A stretch of DNA of 64,000 bases. Source: Faecalicatena contorta. Its GTDB lineage: Bacteria; Bacillota; Clostridia; Lachnospirales; Lachnospiraceae. Below, piece after piece: positions 8,659 to 17,027 of the stretch. The notes below the pieces were generated by a model. That model saw only the letters and a list, made by a program, of their open reading frames with translations. It did not search any database and was not told the origin of the DNA. The stretch covers positions 35,418 to 99,417 of the forward strand of contig NZ_JAFBIX010000011.1 of NCBI RefSeq assembly GCF_021531895.1, read 5' to 3'. Both the position numbers and the translations under genes were made by a program. Position 1 is the first letter of the stretch, and every line of letters begins with the position of its first letter.

Positions 8659-9603
8659 ATGATTATCAGTGCAAGCAGAAGAACGGATATTCCGGCTTTG
8701 TATCCAGAGTGGTTTGTGAATCGCCTCAAAGCGGGAGAAGTATTGGTTCCTAATCCATACAATCGAAAAAAAGTCAGCCGTATCCTCCTGTCACCGGATA
8801 CGGTAGACTGCATTGTGTTCTGGACAAAGAATCCAGAACCGATGCTTCCGTTCTTGAAAGAGATAGATGACATGGATTATGATTATTATTTTCAGATGAC
8901 GATTACAGATTATGAAGACGATATTGAAGAAAATCTTCCGGATATGGCAGCGTCCATGGCAACATTTCTCTTAATGAGCGAACGGTTGGGAAAAGAAAGA
9001 ATTGACTGGCGGTTTGATCCGATTCTCTTGACAAAGAAATATACCATTGCATATCATTTGGAAAAGTTTGAACTTATGTGTGAATGGCTGCATCATGCAA
9101 CGACAAGATGTATCATCAGTTTTGTCGATTCTGGAAGAGAAAGCCCTTATCTGGAATTGGAAAGAGAAGAGATGGAAGAACTTGCGAAAGGCCTTTCGGA
9201 CATAGCCCGAAGGTATCAGCTTCCGTTGTATACATGTGCAGAAAAGATTGATTTAAGTAAATATGGTATTATGCATGGATCTTGTATTGATAAGGAGAAG
9301 ATACACCAGCTCATTGGGTATAAGCTGGATCTTAAGAAAGATACCGGACAGCGCAGAGAATGCAGATGCGTAGAAAGTATTGATATCGGTATGTATGATA
9401 CTTGCATTCATGGATGTAAATATTGTTATGCGAATAGTGGATTGGAGAGTGCAAAGAAAAAAAATCAGCAGCATGATGCAAAATCACCATTGTTGATAGG
9501 ACATCTGAAGGGTGATGAAGTTATTACGGATCGGGAAGTAAAGTCGAGTAGAGATAACCAGATCTCTTTGTTCGATTTGCCAGAAATGTATTCCAGTTTT
9601 TGA
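8659..9603 (+). CDS. DUF1848 family protein with a C-terminal cysteine cluster
   Basis: Uncharacterised DUF1848 protein of 314 aa. It starts with the family hallmark MIISASRRTDIPA and contains VFWTKNP and DWRFDP. Near residues 235-256 lies a Cys cluster with CRC and then CIHGCKYCYAN. CxxxCxxC is the arrangement of radical-SAM iron-sulfur sites, but here it is at the C-terminal side rather than the N terminus. Function is unknown; an iron-sulfur or radical-SAM-related activity is inference. It sits in a tight run with the HD hydrolase upstream and acylphosphatase downstream (16-bp gap). Confidence 0.85.
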   Translation: MIISASRRTDIPALYPEWFVNRLKAGEVLVPNPYNRKKVSRILLSPDTVDCIVFWTKNPEPMLPFLKEIDDMDYDYYFQMTITDYEDDIEENLPDMAASMATFLLMSERLGKERIDWRFDPILLTKKYTIAYHLEKFELMCEWLHHATTRCIISFVDSGRESPYLELEREEMEELAKGLSDIARRYQLPLYTCAEKIDLSKYGIMHGSCIDKEKIHQLIGYKLDLKKDTGQRRECRCVESIDIGMYDTCIHGCKYCYANSGLESAKKKNQQHDAKSPLLIGHLKGDEVITDREVKSSRDNQISLFDLPEMYSSF

Positions 9604-9619
9604 GGGGATGGTTAAGTAG

Positions 9620-9889
9620 ATGGCAGAAGTAAGAAAACGTATCGTATTTTATGGAAGAGTACAAGGTGTAGGATTTCGTTATACAGCAAAGCGCCTGGCA
9701 CAGTCATTGGGATTGACAGGGTGGGTAAAAAATGAGTATGATGGCACTGTAGTAATGGAAATTCAAGGTCGTGAGCCGATGATATATAAGCTGATGGAAG
9801 GATTGAATCATAATATGTTTATAACCATTGAGTGGATTGATACGGAAGAAATTCCTGTAGAACCAGAAAGTTGTTTTTATGTACGTTAG
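9620..9889 (+). CDS. acyP: Acylphosphatase
   Basis: Small cytosolic hydrolase of carboxyl-phosphate bonds such as acetyl phosphate. Its 89 aa hold the complete signature: FYGRVQGVGFRY with the phosphate-binding Arg, then GLTGWVKNEYDGTV with the catalytic Asn and the GxVxN strand. The ribosome site is GGGGATGG. It is the last gene before repeat copy R1 and the TetR gene. Confidence 0.95.
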   Translation: MAEVRKRIVFYGRVQGVGFRYTAKRLAQSLGLTGWVKNEYDGTVVMEIQGREPMIYKLMEGLNHNMFITIEWIDTEEIPVEPESCFYVR

Positions 9890-9913
9890 TATGATAAGAT
9901 ATATAAAAGGATA

Positions 9914-9971
9914 AAAAGGGACACGGCAAATTGAATTAGGGACGGAGGAAAATGAGAAAACCCCCGTCCCC
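9914..9971 (-). repeat. REP-like hairpin repeat R1 (two-unit type)
   Basis: Two GGGAC units read left to right: GGGACACGGCAAATTGAATT (9918-9937) and GGGACGG (9939-9945), the latter closing as a hairpin with CCGTCCC (9964-9970). The reverse complement aligns almost base for base with the repeat at 17828-17885. It lies between acyP and the TetR gene. See the RAYT element at 56512-57458. Confidence 0.75.
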
Positions 9972-9993
9972 GATTTACAAAAAGGTGAGGATT

Positions 9994-10581
9994 ATGGAAA
10001 AAAGTGTGAAAAAGAAAGATGTTAAGAGCAGAATTGTTGCGGCGGCGTGGCAGTTATTTTATGAGAAGGGGTATAATGGAACAACCGTAGATGACATTAT
10101 TGCGTTGTCGGACACTTCAAAAGGCTCTTTTTACTATTATTTTAGTACTAAGGATGAACTTTTGGATACATTGTCATTAATTTTGGATGATTACTATGAA
10201 GAGTTGGAGACTGAGATGGATCCGAAGATGAATAGTTTTCACAAATTATTATATCTGAATTATAAGGTGCATACAATGATGGAAGAGAAGATCAGCAGGG
10301 AATTGCTGGCATCTCTTTATTCTACACAGCTCGTGTCAGAGAGACAAAGTCATCTTCTGGATCAGAATCGTAATTATTATAAATTGATTACAAAGATTGT
10401 GGATGAAGGACAGAAGCGTGGGCAGATCCGTGCCGATATTTCTGTCAGTGAGGTGACAAGATATTATGCATTGTGTGAACGTGCACTGGTATCAGACTGG
10501 TGTCTGAATAAAGGAAAATACTCTTTGGGAGAGTACAGTAAAGAGTGCATGCCATACATGATGGAACATTTTAAAGTATAG
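9994..10581 (+). CDS. TetR/AcrR family transcriptional regulator
   Basis: 195-aa regulator with a TetR helix-turn-helix at residues ~10-55: RIVAAAWQLFYEKGYNGTTV, DTSKGSFYYYFSTKDELL. The C-terminal helical domain has no recognisable ligand class. The ATG at 9994 is chosen because AAAGGTGAGG sits just upstream. The longer reading from 9952 begins inside repeat R1. Its regulon cannot be read here; the nearby RND exporter (4281) is a possible target by analogy only. Confidence 0.88.
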   Translation: MEKSVKKKDVKSRIVAAAWQLFYEKGYNGTTVDDIIALSDTSKGSFYYYFSTKDELLDTLSLILDDYYEELETEMDPKMNSFHKLLYLNYKVHTMMEEKISRELLASLYSTQLVSERQSHLLDQNRNYYKLITKIVDEGQKRGQIRADISVSEVTRYYALCERALVSDWCLNKGKYSLGEYSKECMPYMMEHFKV

Positions 10582-10583
10582 AT

Positions 10584-10608
10584 AAAGGGAGGCGTTCTAC
10601 CTCCCTTT
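10584..10608. terminator. Bidirectional terminator between the TetR and GntR genes
   Basis: AAAGGGAGG (10584-10592) / CCTCCCTTT (10600-10608) with a 7-nt loop. The right arm overlaps the final codons of the convergent gntR gene. Confidence 0.8.
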
Positions 10609-11238
10609 TAAAGCGCTGTTTTTCCCAATGCCAAAATGATCAGCTTTCAGAATTTCATATGCTTTTTCATAATTCCCGCTGCGCATGTATTTTATCATTT
10701 CCTTTAAATTTTCGTTTGTCTTTGGTATACGCATACCGTTTTTGATAGAGTATTGTCCGATACGGATCAGCTCTGATAAGTTGTTTTCATAGATTCTGTT
10801 AATCCGTTCATTTTCAAAAATACTGATGATCTCCATATGCATAGCAGTATCTGCAATCTCCCATTCATACACGTCAGATGCGACGGCACACATGCGGACG
10901 ATCTTCTCTTCAATTCGATAAGAATATTCTTCGTTGCGTCCGGAAGTGAAGATTAACCGGAATGCAGCCCCCTCTAATAATTCACGTAATTGATAGATCT
11001 CGTTAATATCTTGGTCGGTAATCTCTTTGACGGTCATTGATTTGTAATAGTCAGATACGATCAATCCTTCTGCCTGCAACATCTGGATGGCGGTTCGTAC
11101 CGGGCTTCTGCTCATTCCCAGTTCTTTCGTAAGAAAAGCTTCTGTAAGTGGCATTCCAGGTGGATATGTCAGATTTAGAATGTTGTTTTTGATTGTTTCA
11201 TAAGCCTGATCTGCCAGGGATGTGTTTTTTTCAGCCAT
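10597..11238 (-). CDS. GntR family (FadR/FCD subfamily) transcriptional regulator
   Basis: 213-aa regulator with a winged helix at the N terminus (AYETIKNNILNLTYPPGMPL, LTKELGMSRSPVRTAIQML) and an all-helical FCD effector domain. The FCD domain has an acidic/His metal-type pattern (ELLEGAAFRLI ... DTAMHMEII). The start at 11238 gives a standard N terminus; the upstream in-frame extension to 11289 looks non-coding. It is divergent from proC across a gap with four GTATAC palindromes (11293-11430), so it very likely regulates itself and proC (inference). Effector unknown; a proline- or glutamate-related molecule would fit. Confidence 0.9.
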   Translation of the reverse strand: MAEKNTSLADQAYETIKNNILNLTYPPGMPLTEAFLTKELGMSRSPVRTAIQMLQAEGLIVSDYYKSMTVKEITDQDINEIYQLRELLEGAAFRLIFTSGRNEEYSYRIEEKIVRMCAVASDVYEWEIADTAMHMEIISIFENERINRIYENNLSELIRIGQYSIKNGMRIPKTNENLKEMIKYMRSGNYEKAYEILKADHFGIGKNSALKGR

Positions 11239-11292
11239 AGGACACCTTCCGTTCAAATTATTCTTTGCTTTTGGGGAAATATACATCATGAG

Positions 11293-11430
11293 CGTATACG
11301 TTTTTTGAAAATGTATACAAATTATAACGTATTTTCAAGAAAAACTCAAGAAAAATGTTGACTTTTGATTCTATACATGGTATAGTCGATACAGAAAACA
11401 AATTGTATACAAATTTAAAAAACGTATACA
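11293..11430. promoter_or_regulatory. Four GTATAC operator palindromes between gntR and proC
   Basis: CGTATACG (11293-11300), TGTATACA (11312-11319), TTGTATACAA (11403-11412) and CGTATACA (11423-11430). Within each pair the centres are exactly 19 bp apart. The right pair lies just downstream of the proC -10 box and the left pair upstream of gntR. FadR/FCD regulators commonly bind such short palindromes (established), so these are the likely sites of the adjacent GntR protein. Confidence 0.7.
11358..11386 (+). promoter_or_regulatory. proC promoter
   Basis: TTGACT (11358-11363), 17-bp spacer, TATAGT (11381-11386). The start point would fall ~10 bp before the right-hand operator pair, a position suited to repression. 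Confidence 0.7.
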
Positions 11431-11468
11431 AAATAAAGCTGATTTTTGAGATAAGGAAGGTAGGAAAG

Positions 11469-12263
11469 ATGAAATTAGGATTTATCGGTACGGGTAACAT
11501 GGCATCAGCAATTATGGGTGGTATTATTAAGAAAGCGATCATTCCGGCAGAGGAGATTATCGGTGCCGATCTGTTCGCGCCAGGAAGAGAACGTGTACAA
11601 AAGCAATTTGGCATTCATGTGACTGACAGCAACAAAGAGGTCGTTGAAAAAGCAGAAGTCATCATCCTGTCTGTTAAGCCACAGTTTTATGAAAGTGTAA
11701 TCAATGAGATTAAAGATGATATTAAGAAAGATCAGATTGTTATAACAATTGCTCCAGGTAAGACCCTGGCTTGGCTCTCTGAAAAGTTTGGTAAAGATGT
11801 AAAACTTGTCCGCACTATGCCAAATACTCCGGCAATGGTAGGTGAAGGTATGACAGCTGCCTGCCCGAATGAGCATATGACAGAGGAAGAGATCGCATAT
11901 GTGCGTACACTTCTGGAAAGCTTTAGTCGTGTAGAGATCGTTCCAGAGCGTTTGATGGACGTAGTAGTATCTGTCAGCGGAAGTTCTCCGGCTTATGTAT
12001 TTGTTATGATTGAAGCAATGGCAGATGCAGCAGTATCTGGTGGAATGCCAAGAGCACAGGCATATCAGTTTGCTGCTCAGGCAGTTTTGGGAAGTGCGAA
12101 GATGGTATTAGACACAGGAAAGCATCCGGGTGAGTTAAAAGACATGGTATGTTCTCCTGCAGGAACCACAATTGAAGCTGTTCGTACGTTGGAAGAACGT
12201 GGATTTAGAAGTGCGATCATCGAAGCAATGAAAGTATGCGAAGAGATTTCCAAGAGCTTATAA
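11469..12263 (+). CDS. proC: Pyrroline-5-carboxylate reductase
   Basis: Last step of proline synthesis: NAD(P)H-dependent reduction of 1-pyrroline-5-carboxylate. The Rossmann start MKLGFIGTGNMASAI, the SVKPQ and RTMPNTPAMVGEG segments and the C-terminal SPAGTTIEAV signature are all present. The ATG at 11469 follows AAGGAAGGTAGGAAAG; the reading frame is open further upstream, but that part overlaps promoter and operators. 264 aa, normal length. Divergent from a GntR regulator with palindromes in the shared gap, which suggests regulated rather than constitutive expression. Confidence 0.97.
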   Translation: MKLGFIGTGNMASAIMGGIIKKAIIPAEEIIGADLFAPGRERVQKQFGIHVTDSNKEVVEKAEVIILSVKPQFYESVINEIKDDIKKDQIVITIAPGKTLAWLSEKFGKDVKLVRTMPNTPAMVGEGMTAACPNEHMTEEEIAYVRTLLESFSRVEIVPERLMDVVVSVSGSSPAYVFVMIEAMADAAVSGGMPRAQAYQFAAQAVLGSAKMVLDTGKHPGELKDMVCSPAGTTIEAVRTLEERGFRSAIIEAMKVCEEISKSL

Positions 12264-12297
12264 TCCAATAATAATTGACATAAGAATCCCTCAAGTA

Positions 12298-12336
12298 GCG
12301 AAAAGTATCCGGCCGTTTGGTCAGGATACTTTTTGC
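12298..12336 (+). terminator. Intrinsic terminator after proC
   Basis: AAAAGTATCC (12301-12310) / GGATACTTTT (12324-12333), 13-nt loop, extended by GCG/TGC and ending in T residues. Confidence 0.85.
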
Positions 12337-12405
12337 TGTTCATAAAAAATAAAATGTGGTAAGATAATAAAGATTTGAGAAAAGATATAAAAAGAAGGTG
12401 GGCAT

Positions 12406-13047
12406 TTGAAGAAAAGTTTAGCTTATTTTACGATAGAAGATGCATATGGCGGCAATCAGGAATGGTTCACCAATGTTGTAATGAATATCGGAGGTTGTGG
12501 CGCGGCGACTGCATGCGACAGCTGTATTTATTTTGCAAAACAGATGGGAATGACAGCCTTATATCCTTATGATATCAATCATCTTACGAAGGAAGAGTAC
12601 CGCAGGTTCAGCCAGATAATGAAGCCCTATATCCGTCCCAGAGTTGGTGGTGTAAAAAAGCTGGAATGGTATATGGAAGGATTGAACAAATATATTCAAG
12701 ATGTGAATCACCGGGAAAATACACAGATTAAGATCGGAATGCGCGGACTTAGCGGGGAATGTTCTTATGAGGAAGCTTCCCGTGCAGTCAAATACCAGAT
12801 TGATGCTGGAATTCCCGTGCCATATTTAATGCTGAAGCACAAGAAGCCGGAAAAGTATAAAGACTTTATATGGCACTGGTTCCTGGTCGTTGGGTATGAA
12901 GAGACAAAAGAAGGTATGGATATCTATGTGGCGACTTATGGAGAAGAGACCAGATTATCAATGAAGGAATTATGGGATACCGGAATGGATGAAAAAGGTG
13001 GAATTGTATTATATGATACCAGGGTCCAAAGGCCTAAACTCACATGA
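12406..13047 (+). CDS. Putative papain-like (C39-like) cysteine peptidase fold protein
   Basis: 213-aa protein starting with TTG at 12406 behind GAAGGTGGG. NIGGCGAATACDSCIYFA near residues 28-45 resembles the catalytic-Cys helix of C39/papain-like proteins, and WHWFLVVGYEE near residue 160 supplies the His followed by a strand. No signal peptide or membrane segment is seen, so it would be cytosolic. The next gene begins within 60 bp. The fold assignment is from motif order only; the substrate is unknown, and it could also be a non-peptidase member of the fold. Confidence 0.55.
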   Translation: MKKSLAYFTIEDAYGGNQEWFTNVVMNIGGCGAATACDSCIYFAKQMGMTALYPYDINHLTKEEYRRFSQIMKPYIRPRVGGVKKLEWYMEGLNKYIQDVNHRENTQIKIGMRGLSGECSYEEASRAVKYQIDAGIPVPYLMLKHKKPEKYKDFIWHWFLVVGYEETKEGMDIYVATYGEETRLSMKELWDTGMDEKGGIVLYDTRVQRPKLT

Positions 13048-13106
13048 GCTTACTCATAGGTGGGGCTTTTGATTATGACATCATAGAGAAAAGGCAGGTT
13101 TACAGG

Positions 13107-14708
13107 ATGAAAAAAAGACGGATTATACAAGGAGGCATTGTGGCAGCAGCTCTTTGCATTGCAGTGGTACTGGGAAGGTCTGGTGCGAATAGTGATATGA
13201 AGGAAGAACCGGAAGCTGTCGAGGAACAGACGGAGTCGACAGAAAAAGAAGAGGATGGACTATCCCGGGAACAGCAGGAGATGCTGGAAAAGATAAGTAA
13301 GACTTATGATGTAGAAGAGCAAAAAGAGATTGCCAGCCGTCTGGAAGAGAAGAAAAAGTCTCAGGATTATACGATCAATAATATGCTGATCGAGCAGAAC
13401 CCTTTTGGCACTAACAATCAGTCATTGTATGTTTATTTTAATACGGATGAACCAATGAATGTCAGCTATACTATTCATGTGAAAGACTCTTCTGTCAGCG
13501 ATTTCGCCCAGAATGTATATCAAACAGAAAGATATCAGACAGAGCATGAATTTCAAGTTATCGGTCTCGTGCCAAATATGGAGAATCAGATTACTTTTTT
13601 CTTGACAAGGGAAGATGGATCCACTGACACAAAAGAAATTGTATTTGAGATGGGAGATGCTCTGGGAACAGAAGAAGTGAAGCTGGAACAAGAAGTAAAA
13701 GGAAATGTGGAAGATCTGGAAGAAGGATTGTACGTTGTTCTGGGAAATGACAGCGAGAAGTTGAATTTCATGTACTATTATGATAACAATGGAGTACTTC
13801 GCGGAGAAGTCCCATTGCTGGGTTATCGAAGCTGTAGGTTGATTTTTGAGCAGGATTATATGTATTACAGTATTTCTGAGACAAAGATGGTGCAAGTGAA
13901 CCGTTTAGGACAGGTCACACAAGTGTATGAACTTGGAAACTATGAATTGCATCATGATTATGTATTTGATGACAACGGTAATATGCTGATTCTGGCAACG
14001 GATAAGACACAGGATAGTGTTGAGGATATCGTGATAAAACTGGATGTGAATTCAGGAACAGTGACAGAGATTCTGGATCTTGGAGATTTATTTGGAAGTT
14101 ACAAGGCAGAATGTCAGAAGAATTCTGACGAGAAGTTGGACTGGATGCATATCAATACCATTCAGTGGATTGGAAATGGATCCATCTTATTAAGTTCCAG
14201 AGAAACATCTTCTATTATTAAGATCGATAATGTCTATGATTCACCGACGGTTTCTTATATTATAGGGGAAAAGTCAGTCTGGGCTGATACGGAATATGAA
14301 AGCCTGGTATTCCAGAAAAATGGAGACTTTACCATTCAGGGGGGACAGAACAGCATTACCTATGTTAAGGATGAAAGCCTTTCGGAAGGACAGTATTATG
14401 TGGATCTGTTTCATAATAATATAGAAATCAATGAAATTTCATATTATTATAAATATCTGATTGATGAAAATACTGGATCATTCGAGTTGACAGATTCATT
14501 TGAAGTTCCTTATTCTGATTGTGGAAGCAGTGTTCAGAATCTGGATGAGAATACAGTGGTCGATTCTGGCAGGCAAGGTGTGTTTGGTGAATATAATAAG
14601 AACCATGAACTGATTGCAAGTTTTCAGATGGATGTAGAGACATTCGTATATCGTGTATATAAATATGATTTTGAAGGGTTTTATTTTGCAGGAAGCCAGA
14701 AAGAATAA
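13107..14708 (+). CDS. Membrane-anchored arylsulfotransferase (ASST)-like protein
   Basis: 533-aa protein with an N-terminal basic/hydrophobic anchor (KKRRIIQGGIVAAALCIAVV), then an acidic linker (residues ~30-75), an Ig-like strand domain (~110-185) and a beta-propeller-like C-terminal domain. ELHHDYVFDDNGNML, DWMHINTIQW and SSRETSSIIKID follow the pattern of PF05935-type arylsulfotransferases. Family members move sulfate between phenols using an active-site His; which His would act here is not certain. The ATG at 13107 puts the anchor at the very N terminus. An upstream in-frame ATG at 13044 overlaps the previous stop (ATGA) but gives an odd N-terminal extension. Confidence 0.75.
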   Translation: MKKRRIIQGGIVAAALCIAVVLGRSGANSDMKEEPEAVEEQTESTEKEEDGLSREQQEMLEKISKTYDVEEQKEIASRLEEKKKSQDYTINNMLIEQNPFGTNNQSLYVYFNTDEPMNVSYTIHVKDSSVSDFAQNVYQTERYQTEHEFQVIGLVPNMENQITFFLTREDGSTDTKEIVFEMGDALGTEEVKLEQEVKGNVEDLEEGLYVVLGNDSEKLNFMYYYDNNGVLRGEVPLLGYRSCRLIFEQDYMYYSISETKMVQVNRLGQVTQVYELGNYELHHDYVFDDNGNMLILATDKTQDSVEDIVIKLDVNSGTVTEILDLGDLFGSYKAECQKNSDEKLDWMHINTIQWIGNGSILLSSRETSSIIKIDNVYDSPTVSYIIGEKSVWADTEYESLVFQKNGDFTIQGGQNSITYVKDESLSEGQYYVDLFHNNIEINEISYYYKYLIDENTGSFELTDSFEVPYSDCGSSVQNLDENTVVDSGRQGVFGEYNKNHELIASFQMDVETFVYRVYKYDFEGFYFAGSQKE

Positions 14709-14717
14709 GTCGTATAC

Positions 14718-14746
14718 TTTACGAATGGTTCAATATCCGTTACAAT
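14718..14746 (+). promoter_or_regulatory. Promoter of the cyclophilin gene
   Basis: TTTACG (14718-14723), 17-bp spacer, TACAAT (14741-14746), 51 bp before the start codon. Confidence 0.5.
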
Positions 14747-14796
14747 AGAAAACATAGTCAAAAAAAGAAAAATATAGTAGAAAAGGGGAAAGTGTT

Positions 14797-15315
14797 ATGG
14801 CAAATCCAATTGTAACATTTGAGATGGAAAATGGAGATATTATGAAAGCAGAATTGTATCCGGAGATTGCTCCGAATACCGTGAATAATTTTATATCACT
14901 GGTACAGAAAGGATTCTATGATGGATTGATTTTTCATCGTGTAATCCGTGGGTTTATGATTCAGGGCGGATGCCCGAATGGAACTGGAATGGGTGGCCCG
15001 GGGTATAACATTAAGGGAGAATTTTCACAGAATGGTTTCAAAAATGATCTGGCACATACAGAAGGCGTCCTTTCAATGGCCAGAGCAATGCATCCAGATT
15101 CAGCAGGTTCACAGTTCTTCATCATGCATAAAAATTCTCCGCATCTGGATGGTGCATATGCAGCTTTCGGAAAGATTGTGGAAGGTATGGATGTGGTAAA
15201 TAAGATTGCAGAGACGGATACAGATTATAGTGACAGACCGTTAGAGGAACAAAAGATGAAGAAAGTGACGGTTGATACACAGGGTGAAACTTATCCAGAA
15301 CCAGAGAAAGCATAA
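14797..15315 (+). CDS. Peptidyl-prolyl cis-trans isomerase, cyclophilin type
   Basis: 172-aa single-domain cyclophilin that speeds proline isomerisation in protein folding. It has FHRVIRGFMIQGG with the catalytic Arg, GEFSQNGFKNDLAH, MARAMHPDSAGSQFFI and LDGAYAAFGKIVEGMDVV, all family-typical. No signal peptide, so cytosolic. A near-consensus AAGGGGAAAG ribosome site precedes it. It lies just before the ECF module, with a 21-bp gap. Confidence 0.96.
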   Translation: MANPIVTFEMENGDIMKAELYPEIAPNTVNNFISLVQKGFYDGLIFHRVIRGFMIQGGCPNGTGMGGPGYNIKGEFSQNGFKNDLAHTEGVLSMARAMHPDSAGSQFFIMHKNSPHLDGAYAAFGKIVEGMDVVNKIAETDTDYSDRPLEEQKMKKVTVDTQGETYPEPEKA

Positions 15316-15336
15316 GAAAAGCTGGAGGCAGAATCC

Positions 15337-16182
15337 ATGGATATGGTACAGACAGAAAAACTGATATTTGAATATGAAAAGCGCGATGAAGAAGGAAATG
15401 TCATAGGAATGTCTCGTGCGATTGATGAAGTGGATATAGATGTGAAGGAAGGTCAATTCATTGCTATCTTAGGCCACAATGGCTCTGGTAAATCTACATT
15501 GGCTAAGCATATCAATGCGATCCTTGTCCCTACAGAAGGAACGATGTGGGTCAATGGGAAAGATACCAGTGATCCAAATGAACTTTGGAATGTGCGGCAG
15601 TCGGCTGGCATGGTGTTTCAGAATCCGGATAATCAGATTATAGGAACGGTTGTGGAAGAAGATGTCGGGTTTGGACCGGAGAATCTTGGTGTACCGACGG
15701 ACGAGATCTGGCAGCGTGTAGAAGAAAGCTTAAAAGCAGTAGGAATGATAGAATATAGACATCATTCTCCGAATAAACTTTCCGGTGGACAAAAGCAGCG
15801 TGTGGCGATCGCCGGAGTGGTGGCTATGGAACCAAAATGCATTGTCCTGGATGAACCGACGGCAATGTTGGATCCGGTGGGAAGAAAAGAAGTTTTGAAG
15901 ACAGTACAGAAGCTTCAGGAACAGAAGAAAGTTACGGTAATCCTAATAACACATTATATGGAAGAAGTGGTTGATGCAGATAAGATTTATGTTATGGACC
16001 ATGGACATGTTGTGATGGAAGGAACACCGCGGGAAATATTTTCACAAGTAGATGTATTAAAAAAATATCGTCTGGATGTGCCACAGGTTACTATATTGGC
16101 AGATGAGTTGAAAAAACGAGGTCTGGATATACCGGCCGGTATTTTAAAAAAAGAAGAGTTGGTGGAAGCATTATGTCAATGA
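15337..16182 (+). CDS. ecfA1: ECF transporter ATPase A1
   Basis: First ATPase of the energy-coupling factor module that powers shared vitamin or metal uptake through exchangeable S components. 281 aa with Walker [10 protein letters not shown], the Q-loop region [10 protein letters not shown], signature LSGGQKQR, Walker [13 protein letters not shown] and the switch His in ITHYMEE. The FQNPDNQ sequence distinguishes A1 from A2 (FQYPEHQ). The coding region overlaps ecfA2 by 10 bp, so the two are translationally coupled. No S component is encoded here, consistent with a group II ECF transporter. Confidence 0.96.
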   Translation: MDMVQTEKLIFEYEKRDEEGNVIGMSRAIDEVDIDVKEGQFIAILGHNGSGKSTLAKHINAILVPTEGTMWVNGKDTSDPNELWNVRQSAGMVFQNPDNQIIGTVVEEDVGFGPENLGVPTDEIWQRVEESLKAVGMIEYRHHSPNKLSGGQKQRVAIAGVVAMEPKCIVLDEPTAMLDPVGRKEVLKTVQKLQEQKKVTVILITHYMEEVVDADKIYVMDHGHVVMEGTPREIFSQVDVLKKYRLDVPQVTILADELKKRGLDIPAGILKKEELVEALCQ

Positions 16183-17027
16183 AGTTAGAACATCTGAATT
16201 ATGTATACAGTCCAGGAACGGCATATGAGAAAAAAGCCTTGAATGATATTTGTCTGGAGATCCCAGATGGAGAGTTCATAGGAATTATTGGTCACACTGG
16301 CTCGGGAAAGTCTACACTGATACAGCACCTGAACGGATTGCTTAAAGCTACCAGTGGAGAATTGTATTTTAATGGAGAAAATATTTATTCAGAAGGATAC
16401 AACATGCACGAATTGCGAAATCAGGTAGGGCTTGTATTTCAGTATCCTGAGCATCAGCTGTTTGAAGTGGATGTGATGACAGATGTATGTTTTGGTCCTA
16501 AGAATCAGGGACTGACACCAGAGGAATGCGAGAAGCGTGCGTTGGAGGCATTGAAGCTTGTAGGTCTTAAGGAGAAATACTACCGCTCTTCTCCGTTTGA
16601 ATTATCTGGTGGGCAGAAGAGAAGAGCAGCCATTGCCGGTGTTTTGGCAATGCGCCCGAAGGTGTTGGTGTTAGATGAACCGACGGCTGGCCTTGACCCA
16701 AAAGGACGAGATGACATCTTGGATCAGATTGCCTATCTGCATCGGCAAAGTGATATGACAGTCATTCTTGTATCGCATAGCATGGAAGATATTGCGAGAT
16801 ATGCGGATCGCATTATTGTAATGAATCACGGCTCTGTGATGTATAATGATAAGCCGGAAAAAGTGTTCGAGCATTATCAGGAATTGGAGAAGATAGGGCT
16901 TGCAGCACCGCAGGTTACTTATATCATGCATGATCTGGCAGAAAAAGGGCTGCCGGTAAAGGTGAATGTTACAACGGTGGAAGAAGCGGCAGATGAGATT
17001 ATGAAGGTACTGGAGAAGAAAAGATGA
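16173..17027 (+). CDS. ecfA2: ECF transporter ATPase A2
   Basis: Second ATPase of the ECF module, 284 aa. Walker [28 protein letters not shown], Walker [13 protein letters not shown] and [10 protein letters not shown] are intact. It would form a heterodimer with EcfA1 and couple to EcfT through the A-subunit groove. Overlaps ecfA1 by 10 bp and ecfT by 4 bp (ATGA). Confidence 0.96.
   Translation: MSMKLEHLNYVYSPGTAYEKKALNDICLEIPDGEFIGIIGHTGSGKSTLIQHLNGLLKATSGELYFNGENIYSEGYNMHELRNQVGLVFQYPEHQLFEVDVMTDVCFGPKNQGLTPEECEKRALEALKLVGLKEKYYRSSPFELSGGQKRRAAIAGVLAMRPKVLVLDEPTAGLDPKGRDDILDQIAYLHRQSDMTVILVSHSMEDIARYADRIIVMNHGSVMYNDKPEKVFEHYQELEKIGLAAPQVTYIMHDLAEKGLPVKVNVTTVEEAADEIMKVLEKKR

Noticed and set aside
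13044..13106. Upstream start of the ASST-like gene with ATGA overlap
   Set aside because: It would put a non-hydrophobic extension before the basic/hydrophobic anchor; the ATG at 13107 gives a normal exported N terminus. Not fully excluded.
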